Source: a virus
DNA length: 60,781 nt
IMG/VR virus record: IMGVR_UViG_3300044638_003487
Span: 1-60,781 of that record
Strand: one strand, 5' to 3'
The notes beneath the pieces were generated by a model, which saw only the letters and a program-made list of their open reading frames with translations, had not been told where the DNA came from and did not search any database. Position 1 is the stretch's first letter; each line of letters begins with the position of its first letter. The position numbers were made by a program, and so were the translations under genes. Below, one piece after another: positions 36,366 through 44,800 of the stretch.

Positions 36366-36488
36366 TCATTTAATATTTAAAAAGGTAATCAAATCTTGAA
36401 CTTTTTCCATTATCTCATCTTTAAGTTCATCTGTAAGTGTTTGTAATTCTAAATTGTACAACCACTCATTAAATTCATCTTCTGTCAT
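36366..36488 (-). CDS. Small acidic helical protein (40 aa)
   Basis: The product starts MTEDEFNEWL and ends FLNIK, and is one or two amphipathic acidic helices. Its start overlaps the stop of the 113-aa gene (TGATG) and its stop lies 1 bp before the 136-aa gene. The tight packing supports it as real; function is unknown. Confidence 0.6.
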   Translation of the reverse strand: MTEDEFNEWLYNLELQTLTDELKDEIMEKVQDLITFLNIK

Positions 36489-36829
36489 CAGTCTTCAATT
36501 TTAAGTGTTTTAATCATCCATTCTGTGGGTGTATTAATATTATCCACCCATTCTTTTGCACTTGGAATATATCCATTGCAATCTTCTTTTACATGTTGTT
36601 CTCCAACATATCTTATGTAGACTCTTTTGCCTACAGAATTTACAAAATAAGTACCAAAAGTTTTTTCACATTCAAATATACCCTCACTATGATGACGGAA
36701 CATTCTATGTTTACTGTGACCAATCCAGGCCTTTGTAGCATCAAACCATTCATGAATATGCATATATTCTGATGGTTCACCACCCCATTTACGGGCACTG
36801 CTTCTACTATGATCATATGGGTGTGACAT
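36488..36829 (-). CDS. DUF6915-like protein (113 aa)
   Basis: The pattern HPYDHSRSSARKWGG, then HEWFDATKA, HRMFRHHSEGIFECE and GEQHVKED matches, as I recall it, the small phage/bacterial family DUF6915. Several conserved histidines could bind metal. No function is known for the family. Confidence 0.7.
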   Translation of the reverse strand: MSHPYDHSRSSARKWGGEPSEYMHIHEWFDATKAWIGHSKHRMFRHHSEGIFECEKTFGTYFVNSVGKRVYIRYVGEQHVKEDCNGYIPSAKEWVDNINTPTEWMIKTLKIED

Positions 36830-36830
36830 A

Positions 36831-37088
36831 TTACAAATTTTTAAATTCTTTTTCTAGATCTAATATCTCCAAAGTAATACTGTCATATTCTTTTTTAATT
36901 AGATCATCTATACCTTCTTTATCATATAAAGACACTTCATTTTTTCTAGAAAAAGATCCCGTTGAATAATTTACTACTGCTGATATAGAACAAGATTTTA
37001 GAGCATTTTCAAGTCCTCTCTGTCTAAATTTAAGAGTATTAATCTTTTCTTGTAATTCTTTAGCTTCTTTAAATTTTAATTCATCCAT
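36831..37088 (-). CDS. Coiled-coil protein (85 aa)
   Basis: Residues 3-30 and 63-85 are heptad-rich helices, and the middle (ALKSCSISAVVNYSTGSF) may form a short beta hairpin. No family was recognised. It lies 1 bp from the 113-aa gene and overlaps the 143-aa gene by 8 bp. Confidence 0.6.
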   Translation of the reverse strand: MDELKFKEAKELQEKINTLKFRQRGLENALKSCSISAVVNYSTGSFSRKNEVSLYDKEGIDDLIKKEYDSITLEILDLEKEFKNL

Positions 37089-37512
37089 TATAGTCTAAAG
37101 TTTGATTAATTAAATTACCAGCATGAGTATAGTGCTCTGTATTAGTAATATAAACTGAGTTATCAATTGTATATTTACCAGAAGGAACAAGAATAGACAA
37201 CACACCATAACCTCCATCATTGTTCCACCAATCCTCAATATCACCAAGAATTTTATCATTGGCAAAATCTTCAATATCTGAATAAATTCCACTATCAAGA
37301 TCACTTAAATTTGGAGCTGCGTCATGTCCATATGTAGGTAATTCTGAAATATAATCAAATGCTATTTCTTCATCTTTATCTAAAGTTTGAGTAGTATACA
37401 TAATACTGTCAATACATCCTGAATCACCACCACCAGAATATTCTACTCTAATACCGGTCACACCACGGTCAGCCAACTGTAATAGAAGGCCTGTCATATC
37501 AATTTCTGTCAT
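37081..37512 (-). CDS. DUF6878-like protein (143 aa)
   Basis: The pattern GVTGIRVEYSGGGDSGCID near residues 18-36 and WWNNDGGYGVLSI near 90-102 fit a family of small proteins in bacteria and phages (DUF6878-like, by memory). The fold is probably alpha/beta and the function unknown. It overlaps genes on both sides by 4-8 bp. Confidence 0.65.
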   Translation of the reverse strand: MTEIDMTGLLLQLADRGVTGIRVEYSGGGDSGCIDSIMYTTQTLDKDEEIAFDYISELPTYGHDAAPNLSDLDSGIYSDIEDFANDKILGDIEDWWNNDGGYGVLSILVPSGKYTIDNSVYITNTEHYTHAGNLINQTLDYNG

Positions 37513-37793
37513 AATTTTGCTTTTTGTATAAAATATTTTGCTACTTCAGGAATGTGTTTCTTGTAATAAGGTTGATTATCCTTACACCAAGTTTTTACTT
37601 CCTCTTTACTCTTAAATGGCTTTTGCCAAGAGTTATTATTCATAATCATATTAAATGTTGGTTCTAGCTCATCAATAAATGCTTGAACTGTCCAACCTTC
37701 CCTGATATGTCTGTCATTACTCATATTATTTTGTTTTAAAAAAGCGTCCCAAGATATTCCCATTAAGGAATCCTTCTTTTTCAAGCACTTCAT
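37509..37793 (-). CDS. Hypothetical protein (94 aa)
   Basis: This is a basic protein with many K, N and W residues and no recognised motif. It overlaps the GIY-YIG gene upstream by 68 bp. The true start may be the methionine at about residue 25 (MSNDRHIREGW, 37721), just after the GIY-YIG stop, which would remove the overlap. Confidence 0.5.
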   Translation of the reverse strand: MKCLKKKDSLMGISWDAFLKQNNMSNDRHIREGWTVQAFIDELEPTFNMIMNNNSWQKPFKSKEEVKTWCKDNQPYYKKHIPEVAKYFIQKAKL

Positions 37794-38151
37794 ATTTAAA
37801 CTGGTGCTTTACTTCTTGATAAGTCAATTCCATTGCTGAGTAGCAAATCATTAGAATTTCCCTTTTAATTACAACACCTGCTTTGTGAGCATCTTTAAGA
37901 GTTTTATTACTACTATAGTATTTCATAAAGTCAGGTCTAAGTTCCCGGGTGTATTTCTTTAACCTCTTGTCAGTAGACATAGCCAAAGCTTTCTTACCCA
38001 TAGGTTTTTTTATATTAGCAAAGAAGTTCTTCTTGCCAATGTATGCAACAGACTTACCATCAATGATAGCAGTCATAATGTAAATGAATCCAATACCTCC
38101 TTCTGGAATACAGGAATCATCAAACTCTTTACCTTTATATATCCAACTCAT
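37726..38151 (-). CDS. GIY-YIG endonuclease, SegE-like (141 aa)
   Basis: GFIYIMTAIIDGKSVAYIGKK (about residues 21-41) is a GIY-YIG core. It is followed by RPDFMKYYSSNKTLKDA and REILMICYSAMELTYQE, whose Tyr-Ser-Ser and Glu positions match the SegE-type phage GIY-YIG family. Such enzymes are free-standing homing endonucleases or DNA-processing nucleases. It overlaps the coiled-coil gene upstream by 4 bp. Confidence 0.8.
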   Translation of the reverse strand: MSWIYKGKEFDDSCIPEGGIGFIYIMTAIIDGKSVAYIGKKNFFANIKKPMGKKALAMSTDKRLKKYTRELRPDFMKYYSSNKTLKDAHKAGVVIKREILMICYSAMELTYQEVKHQFKYEVLEKEGFLNGNILGRFFKTK

Positions 38152-38423
38152 ACATATTTTATAGTTAAATGATAAACATCTATTCTTAATCTTAACTCCA
38201 TGTTCTCTAACTCAAATATTGCAAGCTTTTTATTTAACTCTTCAACTTGTTCTTCAAGAAGTTCATTTTGTTCTCCAAGAGTTTCAATTTGATCTTTTAA
38301 ATCACCAATTTCAGTATTTACATCTTCTAATTCTCTTTCAATTTTTTCTCTTAGATTATCAAATTCATATCTTGCAGAAGAGATATGATCTTCTAAATCA
38401 TTCATTGATTTTTCTAAACTCAT
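38148..38423 (-). CDS. Coiled-coil protein (91 aa)
   Basis: Nearly the whole chain is one acidic coiled coil with clear heptads (ELEDVNTEIGDLKDQIETLG). It lies directly downstream of the primase with a 4-bp overlap, so it may assemble with replication proteins. Confidence 0.7.
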   Translation of the reverse strand: MSLEKSMNDLEDHISSARYEFDNLREKIERELEDVNTEIGDLKDQIETLGEQNELLEEQVEELNKKLAIFELENMELRLRIDVYHLTIKYV

Positions 38424-39403
38424 AATGCTTGTTTTAATAGTGGAAATAATTTATCTCTTACAGCTTCAACACCATAGTCTTTTACAGAATCTGATAGATC
38501 TTTAGACATGTCAAGTACTACAAAGTTAAAACCATACTTGTCTTTATATCTCTGAGCAGCTTTTATGCCAGGCTCATCATTATCAAACAGTACAATGATT
38601 TTATCATAGTGTGGTATTAGTTTACTCATTACAGATTCTCCAATCATAGTATTTTCACTATCCGGAGCAATACATTCTACATTACTAATACCAAGCTTTC
38701 TAAAACACATAAGATCTTTAAGTGATGATGTAATTACTAAGTACTTACAATTATACTGTAATTGATCTATTCCCTGAACATAATTTTGAACTTTAATAAA
38801 CTTCTTATTTATATTCTTAGGCATGTAGATTTTATACAGTTCACCATCATCTCTAAAATAACCATATAAGAAAGGTTTATTAAATGCAAATGAAGTCATA
38901 GAGCTATCTTCTTCTTTTTTCTCCATAGTAAAATATGCCAAAGGTGCCACATTATATGTTGTCAAAAGTGTAGAGCTAATCTTAAAGCTTGTCCAAAAAA
39001 TAGAATCTAAGTTAGTCCAGTGTCTCATTTCATAATCAACTACTTTGAACTTATCATGGAATTTAAACTCTGTTTTAGGTTGTACATTATGATTTAGAAC
39101 ATAGTCTTGATAATCATTTATTATTTTACTAACAGCATTTCCTCTTTCAGGTAAGTTAAACAATAACTTTACTAATTGTATGTTATCTCCCTGATAACCA
39201 GATGAAAAATCCTTAAACTTATAAATCATATTGTTACTATCCATGTAAATAAACATAGATGGTATCTTATCTTTAGAATTAAATGCAGAAAGTATTTTAA
39301 TATCTTGACCTAAAAGTTTTTCCTTTAAGTTTAAATAATATTCAAAAGGCCATTCTATAGGCACCTGAGAAAGTTTAGATATTATATTCTTAGTTGAAAT
39401 CAT
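38420..39403 (-). CDS. Toprim-domain DNA primase (DnaG-like, 327 aa)
   Basis: A Toprim core is visible at the C-terminal side: IIVLFDNDEPGIKAA with the DND acidic motif at about residues 274-276, and the upstream CIAPDSEN segment. The N-terminal part resembles the phage primase catalytic region but lacks a zinc-binding cluster. I start at the ATG at 39403 (MISTKNIIS). A longer in-frame ATG at 39451 would run through a terminator hairpin and is unlikely. It would make primers for the family B polymerase, together with the DnaB-type helicase encoded 2 kb upstream. Confidence 0.85.
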   Translation of the reverse strand: MISTKNIISKLSQVPIEWPFEYYLNLKEKLLGQDIKILSAFNSKDKIPSMFIYMDSNNMIYKFKDFSSGYQGDNIQLVKLLFNLPERGNAVSKIINDYQDYVLNHNVQPKTEFKFHDKFKVVDYEMRHWTNLDSIFWTSFKISSTLLTTYNVAPLAYFTMEKKEEDSSMTSFAFNKPFLYGYFRDDGELYKIYMPKNINKKFIKVQNYVQGIDQLQYNCKYLVITSSLKDLMCFRKLGISNVECIAPDSENTMIGESVMSKLIPHYDKIIVLFDNDEPGIKAAQRYKDKYGFNFVVLDMSKDLSDSVKDYGVEAVRDKLFPLLKQAL

Positions 39404-39420
39404 AATCAGATAATTAAAAA

Positions 39421-39454
39421 TTAATGGGGACACCTTATCTGACATCCCCATTAA
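39421..39454 (-). terminator. Rho-independent terminator after the SSB-like gene
   Basis: TTAATGGGGA and TCCCCATTAA form a perfect 10-bp stem around a 14-base loop, followed on the minus strand by TTTTTAATTA. It separates the SSB-like gene from the primase start. Confidence 0.85.
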
Positions 39455-39464
39455 TTAATTAAAA

Positions 39465-40151
39465 TTAATCTAGAGAGAAATCAGAAGATGTTTTAGATGG
39501 GATAGATAAATTATCATCATCATCACCAAATTTATTTACTTCTTTTACTTCAGCTTTTTTCAAGTGAAGAGCCTCATTGTAAGTCATTAGTTTATCACCT
39601 TCAGTTTCAGTGTAAACATAAGTACCTCTATCAGCTTTTGGTAAATACATATCATAATTAGTATAACCTGTTTTACCAACATACTCTTTACCTGCAATAC
39701 AGAAATCAAGATAGATATCTTTGTAGACACCACTTTTATTAAATGCACTTACAAAGTCTTCAATAGTATCATGTTTACCATCTTGAGATGTGAACCAATC
39801 ACTTACTCCTAATGCTTTAGATAAGTTTTGTAAGAAGATTAAAACTGATCTATCTCTTTGGATCTTGATACCAGTTTTAGTCTCACCGTCTGCAAATGCA
39901 TACTGACTTGCTTTGATTCTACCAATTTGACCAGCATAATGACCTTTACTTGCATCATCTTTGTCAATCATGAAACCTTCAAATCCTTCTAAAGGTTCTG
40001 TTTCTACATTTAATATCATGTGTTTTGCACCATCAATAAATGTAAAGTCTTCCAAGACAATACTGTTAATTTTTAAAGTGTGATTACCTGGTGCAATTGT
40101 TTTTGCCATTCCTGATCCACCTGTTCCTAAGTCTGTTGTACTTAAAGCCAT
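39465..40151 (-). CDS. Single-stranded DNA-binding-like protein (228 aa)
   Basis: The protein has a beta-rich body (TLKINSIVLEDFTFIDGAKH, then MILNVETEP) and a disordered acidic tail (FGDDDDNLSIPSK, ending SSDFSLD), the usual architecture of phage SSBs. It lies between the Sak4-like ATPase and the primase and has its own terminator, consistent with high expression. The assignment rests on layout and context, not on a diagnostic motif. Confidence 0.65.
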   Translation of the reverse strand: MALSTTDLGTGGSGMAKTIAPGNHTLKINSIVLEDFTFIDGAKHMILNVETEPLEGFEGFMIDKDDASKGHYAGQIGRIKASQYAFADGETKTGIKIQRDRSVLIFLQNLSKALGVSDWFTSQDGKHDTIEDFVSAFNKSGVYKDIYLDFCIAGKEYVGKTGYTNYDMYLPKADRGTYVYTETEGDKLMTYNEALHLKKAEVKEVNKFGDDDDNLSIPSKTSSDFSLD

Positions 40152-40174
40152 TTTGTTTTATTTTTTATTTGTTA

Positions 40175-40897
40175 TTATACATAAATTTTGTCCCAGTGAA
40201 ACTCTAGTTCACCTTTTTCATTCAATTCAGAAACTACAATTTCTTCATTAGTTAAATGCTTTGGTCTTGCACCACAAGTCACTTCTTCACTAGTCTTAAA
40301 TGATAGAATAGTTTTGTTACCTTTTCTATACATATAACCTATTGCATCTGCATTAGCACAGATTAAAGATTTAATTTTACCTGTCAAATCAATGTTTGCA
40401 GCTAATACCATCTCTCCCTTATCATCTATTTGCTTGTCTTTAATGTGACCTGCTAAAATAATATGGGGTGCTAAGGTATCAATAAAATCTAAAACTTGAA
40501 AGAAAGCTTGTCTTAAATATAAATATCCTGCACCATTAGGTAATGATAAGACATTGTCTCCATCATAATTTTTACCCATGCTGGTTTGTTTATATAACTT
40601 TACGGCAAGAGGACCAACCATATCTTCTAAGGCTGTTACAGTATCAATAGTAACATACTTATATGGTTTACCTGCTTCTTTGATAGCTTTACCAGCTTCA
40701 AGTAATTCTTGTAATGAGCTTACTTGAATTTTTAAAGCATCTACATAATTAGAACCTTCTTCTAAATCAATAATAAGATTATTATCTAAACCTGCAAATG
40801 CGGTAGTTTTACCAGTTTTTGGCTTAGAATAAATAATTAATCTTTTAGGATTAGTTGATTCTGATTTTACTTTTGTTGTTGGAAGTACTATACTCAT
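40175..40897 (-). CDS. Sak4/RecA-like ATPase (240 aa)
   Basis: Walker A is SKPKTGKT at residues 24-31. LIIDLEEGS (about 41-49) and YVTIDTVTALED (Walker B-like, about 80-91) fit the phage Sak4/AAA_24 family, a single-strand annealing or recombination ATPase. APHIILAGHIKD is a typical later strand. It sits upstream of the SSB-like gene and downstream of the 219-aa gene (4-bp overlap), within the replication operon. Confidence 0.85.
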   Translation of the reverse strand: MSIVLPTTKVKSESTNPKRLIIYSKPKTGKTTAFAGLDNNLIIDLEEGSNYVDALKIQVSSLQELLEAGKAIKEAGKPYKYVTIDTVTALEDMVGPLAVKLYKQTSMGKNYDGDNVLSLPNGAGYLYLRQAFFQVLDFIDTLAPHIILAGHIKDKQIDDKGEMVLAANIDLTGKIKSLICANADAIGYMYRKGNKTILSFKTSEEVTCGARPKHLTNEEIVVSELNEKGELEFHWDKIYV

Positions 40898-41553
40898 TGT
40901 TTAGATATTAATGAATTTAACCAAAGTTTATTACTTACTGGTTTTTTCCACATAATTGCAGCAAAATCAGTAATAGTCATATCTGACATAGGAGAATCCT
41001 CACCAGTAAGAATATCAGCTATTGAAATAGATGCAGTCTCTTCTTTTTTAGGAAATTCTTCTTCAAAATCAGGGAATAAACTACTCTGTAATTTTGGTAA
41101 TTCTTCTTCTTTTGTTTTTGTTTCAGCATCTGCTTTTCTCTTTTCATAAAGAGCATGTGTAATCTCAGTTCCATCTTTTAGAACTGCACACATTTCAGAT
41201 ACAGGGACTGTATACAATACATAAGGTTCACCCTTATAATTTGTACCAGTTTTAGTTTCATATTCCTCTACATAGAAAGGATTGTACTTGTACTTAAATA
41301 ATTGTCTATCCTCTGAAAATGGTATTACATTTGTAACAACATTATTTGCATCAGTAACATTATCATAGAACTCAACATAGATATCTTCTCCTTTACCCAC
41401 TTCAGATTCAAAAAACTGAACATGTCTACCAAACTTACCTTTTTGGAAAAAGGCTGTTTTGATAATAAAAAATGGGTCCGGGTTACCAATAGCTCTAAAG
41501 GTATCCATGTGTTGGACAAAAAATTCTTTTTCTTTTTCTTTTCTTACATTCAT
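40894..41553 (-). CDS. Conserved replication-operon protein of unknown function (219 aa)
   Basis: The first 130 residues are beta-rich with many aromatic residues. The next 60 are charged and probably flexible (KKEETASISIADIL), and a short hydrophobic C-terminal helix follows (FAAIMWKKPVSNKLWLN). It is packed between helicase and Sak4-like genes. I cannot name a family; an accessory replication or recombination role is inferred. Confidence 0.65.
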   Translation of the reverse strand: MNVRKEKEKEFFVQHMDTFRAIGNPDPFFIIKTAFFQKGKFGRHVQFFESEVGKGEDIYVEFYDNVTDANNVVTNVIPFSEDRQLFKYKYNPFYVEEYETKTGTNYKGEPYVLYTVPVSEMCAVLKDGTEITHALYEKRKADAETKTKEEELPKLQSSLFPDFEEEFPKKEETASISIADILTGEDSPMSDMTITDFAAIMWKKPVSNKLWLNSLISKQ

Positions 41554-41562
41554 AATTGTTTT

Positions 41563-42564
41563 TTAAATTGACATTTTCTTTGTTGCTTGGGCAGGAGTGT
41601 CTATTTCAATAATTCTCATGGTAGTCCTATCTAGTTTAAAGAAACTAATTCTAGTTGTACCATTTCTTGACTTCAAAAAGTGAAACACCAACATGTCCTC
41701 ATCATTGATAAGAAATCTTTCTGGACCATATTGTCTAATTTTTCTAATTGAAGGTTTGTTAATTCCCATAACTACATCAGCATGTTGCAATAAAGCATCT
41801 GAACCATAGATATCTGAATCAAGAATATAATTTCCATATTCACCATCCCGTTGTCTATCTGGTGCATCTATGTTTCTATTTAATTGGCTAAGAACTACAA
41901 AAGCAACTGGATATTTCTTTTTCATCATAGTGAGAGCTTCACCTAAGCTATTTAACATCTCAAATTTATCCTTTTGTCCTTTACCTACTCTAAATAGTGC
42001 AGAATGATCAATGCCAACAAGTAAGTTAGTATAAGTACCATCTTCTCTTTGGTTTTGCTCCATTTCATAATGAATTGTAGCACACATCTCATCTACTGTA
42101 CATGCATCATAAACAACATTAATAAAATCACTATTAGTGGTTTTATTATAATAGTCTACACATTTGTAGAATATTTTTTCATCTACGGGATGTCCCCCCT
42201 TACTCATAAGAGTATTGTAATCAGCACCTGTATTCAGACTTAATTTTCTTACCCCACTGGTTTCATCAACCATCTCCATCTGGAATTTAAGAACTCTAAA
42301 TTCTTGGTCAGCATTGTGTTCAATAATATCACTAATCAACTGTTCCATGAATAAAGTTTTCCCAGTACCGGGTCTAGCACCTACTATGGTGATAGTTCTC
42401 CATTCTAATCCATCACAAAAAGCATCATTAAATTTGGGCCATGCACTTTTAAGAGATTGTAACTCCCCTTTTCTTCTTGCTTTGATTTTTAAGATAGCTT
42501 TTCTTAAAGCATCTCTTTCACTAACAGGCTTTAGCGGCCTGGCTCCATTAAATAAATCTGCCAT
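41563..42564 (-). CDS. Replicative DNA helicase, DnaB-like SF4 (333 aa)
   Basis: Walker A is GARPGTGKT at residues 62-70. LVGIDHSALFRV (Walker B region), FVVLSQLNRN (motif 3) and the later DADVV-like strand QHADVVMGI are classic DnaB/RecA-like SF4 motifs. The N-terminal DnaB helical domain is missing, so it is a short helicase. It would form a ring at the fork with the phage primase and polymerase. Confidence 0.92.
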   Translation of the reverse strand: MADLFNGARPLKPVSERDALRKAILKIKARRKGELQSLKSAWPKFNDAFCDGLEWRTITIVGARPGTGKTLFMEQLISDIIEHNADQEFRVLKFQMEMVDETSGVRKLSLNTGADYNTLMSKGGHPVDEKIFYKCVDYYNKTTNSDFINVVYDACTVDEMCATIHYEMEQNQREDGTYTNLLVGIDHSALFRVGKGQKDKFEMLNSLGEALTMMKKKYPVAFVVLSQLNRNIDAPDRQRDGEYGNYILDSDIYGSDALLQHADVVMGINKPSIRKIRQYGPERFLINDEDMLVFHFLKSRNGTTRISFFKLDRTTMRIIEIDTPAQATKKMSI

Positions 42565-42567
42565 AAT

Positions 42568-42750
42568 TTAATTGTTTAAAGTCTGGACTTTAGCTTTGTT
42601 GTACATATAATGTAGTATACTTATAATAACTTCTATTGCTATATATTGACCTATTGTAACAGTTACAATAAATAAATCAACAATGAAGAAAGCTATAATA
42701 CTACCTATAATTGCCCAAAAAGTTAAAATCACATTTTTGCTGATTCTCAT
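42568..42750 (-). CDS. Small two-span membrane protein (60 aa)
   Basis: Two hydrophobic helices (VILTFWAIIGSIIAFFIVDL and IVTVTIGQYIAIEVIISIL) with a short basic C-terminus make a likely inner-membrane protein. It sits between helicase and the 197-aa gene with 1-4 bp contacts. No function is known. Confidence 0.7.
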   Translation of the reverse strand: MRISKNVILTFWAIIGSIIAFFIVDLFIVTVTIGQYIAIEVIISILHYMYNKAKVQTLNN

Positions 42751-43343
42751 TATACAATTCTCTCTTTAAAATAATTAGTATCCTCATCCAAAGAATTATT
42801 AACTTGATCACAGTATGTTGCTAAATCAGATTCAAAAGATTTATCTATGTTTTGCTTCCTGATAAAATATTGTGCAGTCCTCATAAACTCATAGTTCCTT
42901 ACACTGTATTCATCAACATACTTTTCTGTGGCTGACAAAATTGTTGGCCAATCATAATCAAAATTCTCAAAGAACCATCTAAAACTAACTTCAAGATTCT
43001 TGGCATTTACTCTAGCATATTTTCCAGAGGAGAGTTTCCTATTAGGGAATATTTCTACATACTCCTGGATTTTATCTGTAAAGTCCTGACCTAGTAATAA
43101 TTGAGAAGTTTTTTTCTTGGTTTTTTTGAAGAAACTATTAATTTCATCTATAAAGATAATACTTTTTGTTGTTAATTTCAAATCTTTGTCAAGCCATTTA
43201 TCATTTTTTAACTTTGTAACCTCAAGACTTTTACTAACAAAATTATTTGGTACAGTCTTTTCTTTTATACAATGTAATACATAATATGTATTGGGAGTTA
43301 AACCCTCTTGTATTAATCTGTTAAATATTTCTGTCATTACCAA
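42750..43343 (-). CDS. Hypothetical protein next to the helicase (197 aa)
   Basis: It has a helical N-terminus resembling a winged-helix-like start (LIQEGLTPNTYYVLHCIKE). A basic linker and a C-terminal helical part rich in F, Y and W follow. Its position beside the DnaB-type helicase would suit a helicase loader or replication initiator, but no motif proves this. Confidence 0.6.
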   Translation of the reverse strand: MVMTEIFNRLIQEGLTPNTYYVLHCIKEKTVPNNFVSKSLEVTKLKNDKWLDKDLKLTTKSIIFIDEINSFFKKTKKKTSQLLLGQDFTDKIQEYVEIFPNRKLSSGKYARVNAKNLEVSFRWFFENFDYDWPTILSATEKYVDEYSVRNYEFMRTAQYFIRKQNIDKSFESDLATYCDQVNNSLDEDTNYFKERIV

Positions 43344-44050
43344 ATAATTTTAGTGTTGTGTGTTTTTTCAACAAGATTGTTAACTTCATTGAATACATTT
43401 TGTGAATCCCAAGTTTTAGAACCTGCATATGCAGCACTAGCTGGATGACTCACATAAAATTTGTAGTTGTTTTCATTTACAGCATCAGACCAAGTCTTAG
43501 CTTCTTTACCCATATAAACATAAACTAAGCCGTTTACATTCCAAGTTAAATAATCAAACAAGTAAGCTAAGAAAGGCTGCCATATAGTATAATGTTGTCC
43601 TATTTTACTTACTGTAGTTGATAGAGCTGTATTAAGCATAAGTATACCTTGATTTGACCATCTAGTCAGATCAGGATTTAAAGATCCCGGATGTCCTTTG
43701 TAAACATGCCTGTTAATTTCTTCAAGCATATACTTAAGACTAGTCTCTGCTACATTAGTATTACCACAACTAAATGCAATACCATCAGCTACTTCAAATT
43801 GAGGATAGGGATCTTGTCCAAGAATAACTACTTTAAGTTCATCTATAGGACACTCTTCAAATGCTCTAAACATTTGACTTAACTTAGGTGTAAACCTTTT
43901 ACCTTCTGATGATAATTTTGCTAATTCTTTAATAATATTATCAAAGTCACTACTATATATAAAGCCTCTAAGTTTTATTGCCCAGCCAGATTTTTCTAGC
44001 CTTTGATAAAGTTTATTTTTAATATCTTCAAGATCAAGTTGTTGTTTCAT
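43337..44050 (-). CDS. ung: Uracil-DNA glycosylase (237 aa)
   Basis: GQDPYP at residues 78-83 holds the catalytic Asp, LNPDLTRWSNQGILMLN (124-140) the GVLLLN-type strand, and SHPASAAYAG (201-210) the HPS loop with His 202. It removes uracil from DNA. I start at the ATG at 44050; a longer in-frame ATG at 44155 would read across the divergent promoter and into the opposite gene. It is the first gene of the minus-strand replication operon, and UDG is common in crAss-like phages. Confidence 0.93.
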   Translation of the reverse strand: MKQQLDLEDIKNKLYQRLEKSGWAIKLRGFIYSSDFDNIIKELAKLSSEGKRFTPKLSQMFRAFEECPIDELKVVILGQDPYPQFEVADGIAFSCGNTNVAETSLKYMLEEINRHVYKGHPGSLNPDLTRWSNQGILMLNTALSTTVSKIGQHYTIWQPFLAYLFDYLTWNVNGLVYVYMGKEAKTWSDAVNENNYKFYVSHPASAAYAGSKTWDSQNVFNEVNNLVEKTHNTKIIW

Positions 44051-44059
44051 ATTTTTTAT

Positions 44060-44067
44060 TAATTTTG
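44060..44067 (+). promoter_or_regulatory. Bacteroidota-type -7 promoter box for the plus-strand gene
   Basis: TAATTTTG matches TAnnTTTG and lies 16 bp before the ATG at 44084. An exact TTTG -33 element is not seen; GTTGTT occurs near the right spacing. Confidence 0.55.
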
Positions 44068-44070
44068 TTA

Positions 44071-44078
44071 CAAAGTTA
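44071..44078 (-). promoter_or_regulatory. Bacteroidota-type -7 promoter box for the replication operon
   Basis: On the minus strand TAACTTTG matches TAnnTTTG and lies 20 bp before the UDG start at 44050. It shares the same 33-bp intergenic gap as the plus-strand box, and the two are only 3 bp apart. Confidence 0.6.
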
Positions 44079-44083
44079 TAATT

Positions 44084-44389
44084 ATGGCGGTAAAAGTAAA
44101 AGAAATGAAAGATGATGCTATTCTTAGCATTCAGGTAAATAAAGGATATTACCAAATGGTAAAAGCATTATCATTCTATTTATTTATTCAGTTTAAAGGT
44201 GATAACAAAGAAGCTTATCTAAAAGAAGCAATTGAAAAAGGTTATGCAGATTTAGATGATTTACAAAAATCATTTTATACTGTTGCTTTATTGCTTGGTG
44301 AGATAGAAAAAACTGCAATTGCTGAAGGTTTAGTAGTAGAAAAAGAAATTCTTCAACCGGGAGATGAAGGTTATGTAGAACCTAAGTAA
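44084..44389 (+). CDS. Hypothetical protein, first plus-strand gene after the divergent promoter (101 aa)
   Basis: It is a helical acidic protein (ALSFYLFIQFKGDNKEAYLK) with no recognised family. It starts 16 bp after a TAATTTTG box and diverges from the UDG gene. Its last 8 bp overlap the end of the convergent 125-aa gene. Confidence 0.75.
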   Translation: MAVKVKEMKDDAILSIQVNKGYYQMVKALSFYLFIQFKGDNKEAYLKEAIEKGYADLDDLQKSFYTVALLLGEIEKTAIAEGLVVEKEILQPGDEGYVEPK

Positions 44390-44759
44390 GGTTCATATTA
44401 TAATTATCTCTTCCTATTGCAATACAAGCTTCAATTGCTAAAGCTAACTCATCTTTGCTACAATCAGCAAATGATTTACATATTTGCGCATGTTCTGCCT
44501 CATAGCATAACCCAGATGATTCTTTAATTAATTGTTTCATTTCATTAAAGTTATATCCAGATTCTTTAGCTAATTCTCTTATACATGCATGCACTTTTGC
44601 TAGTTGAGCAACTGATGCATTCTCTGATGTTAAGCCAATAAACATCTCAACTTCTTGGCCTTCAGATAATTTATCTAAAAATAATTGATAATTTAACTTG
44701 GATTTATCATTAGGATAACTTAACTTTCCATCCTGTTTGATTAGTTTTACAGTAAACAT
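44382..44759 (-). CDS. NinB-like or hypothetical protein (125 aa)
   Basis: The segment NASVAQLAKVHACIRELAKESGYNFNEMKQL (about residues 47-77) loosely resembles the NinB-type helical core in phage recombination proteins, but the match is weak. It contains several cysteines. It is an isolated minus-strand gene between two plus-strand genes, with a divergent gap of 41 bp to the metallophosphoesterase. Confidence 0.65.
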   Translation of the reverse strand: MFTVKLIKQDGKLSYPNDKSKLNYQLFLDKLSEGQEVEMFIGLTSENASVAQLAKVHACIRELAKESGYNFNEMKQLIKESSGLCYEAEHAQICKSFADCSKDELALAIEACIAIGRDNYNMNLT

Positions 44760-44800
44760 GTTGATTATTTTTTGTATATTAATAATAGATTGATTAAAAT

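Noticed and set aside
39404-39451. Upstream in-frame ATG that would extend the primase by 16 residues
   Set aside because: These codons lie in a perfect terminator hairpin, and the next ATG at 39403 gives a normal N-terminus.
44051-44155. Upstream in-frame ATG that would extend the uracil-DNA glycosylase by 35 residues
   Set aside because: It would start inside the opposite gene and read through the divergent promoter, and the added residues do not look like UDG.
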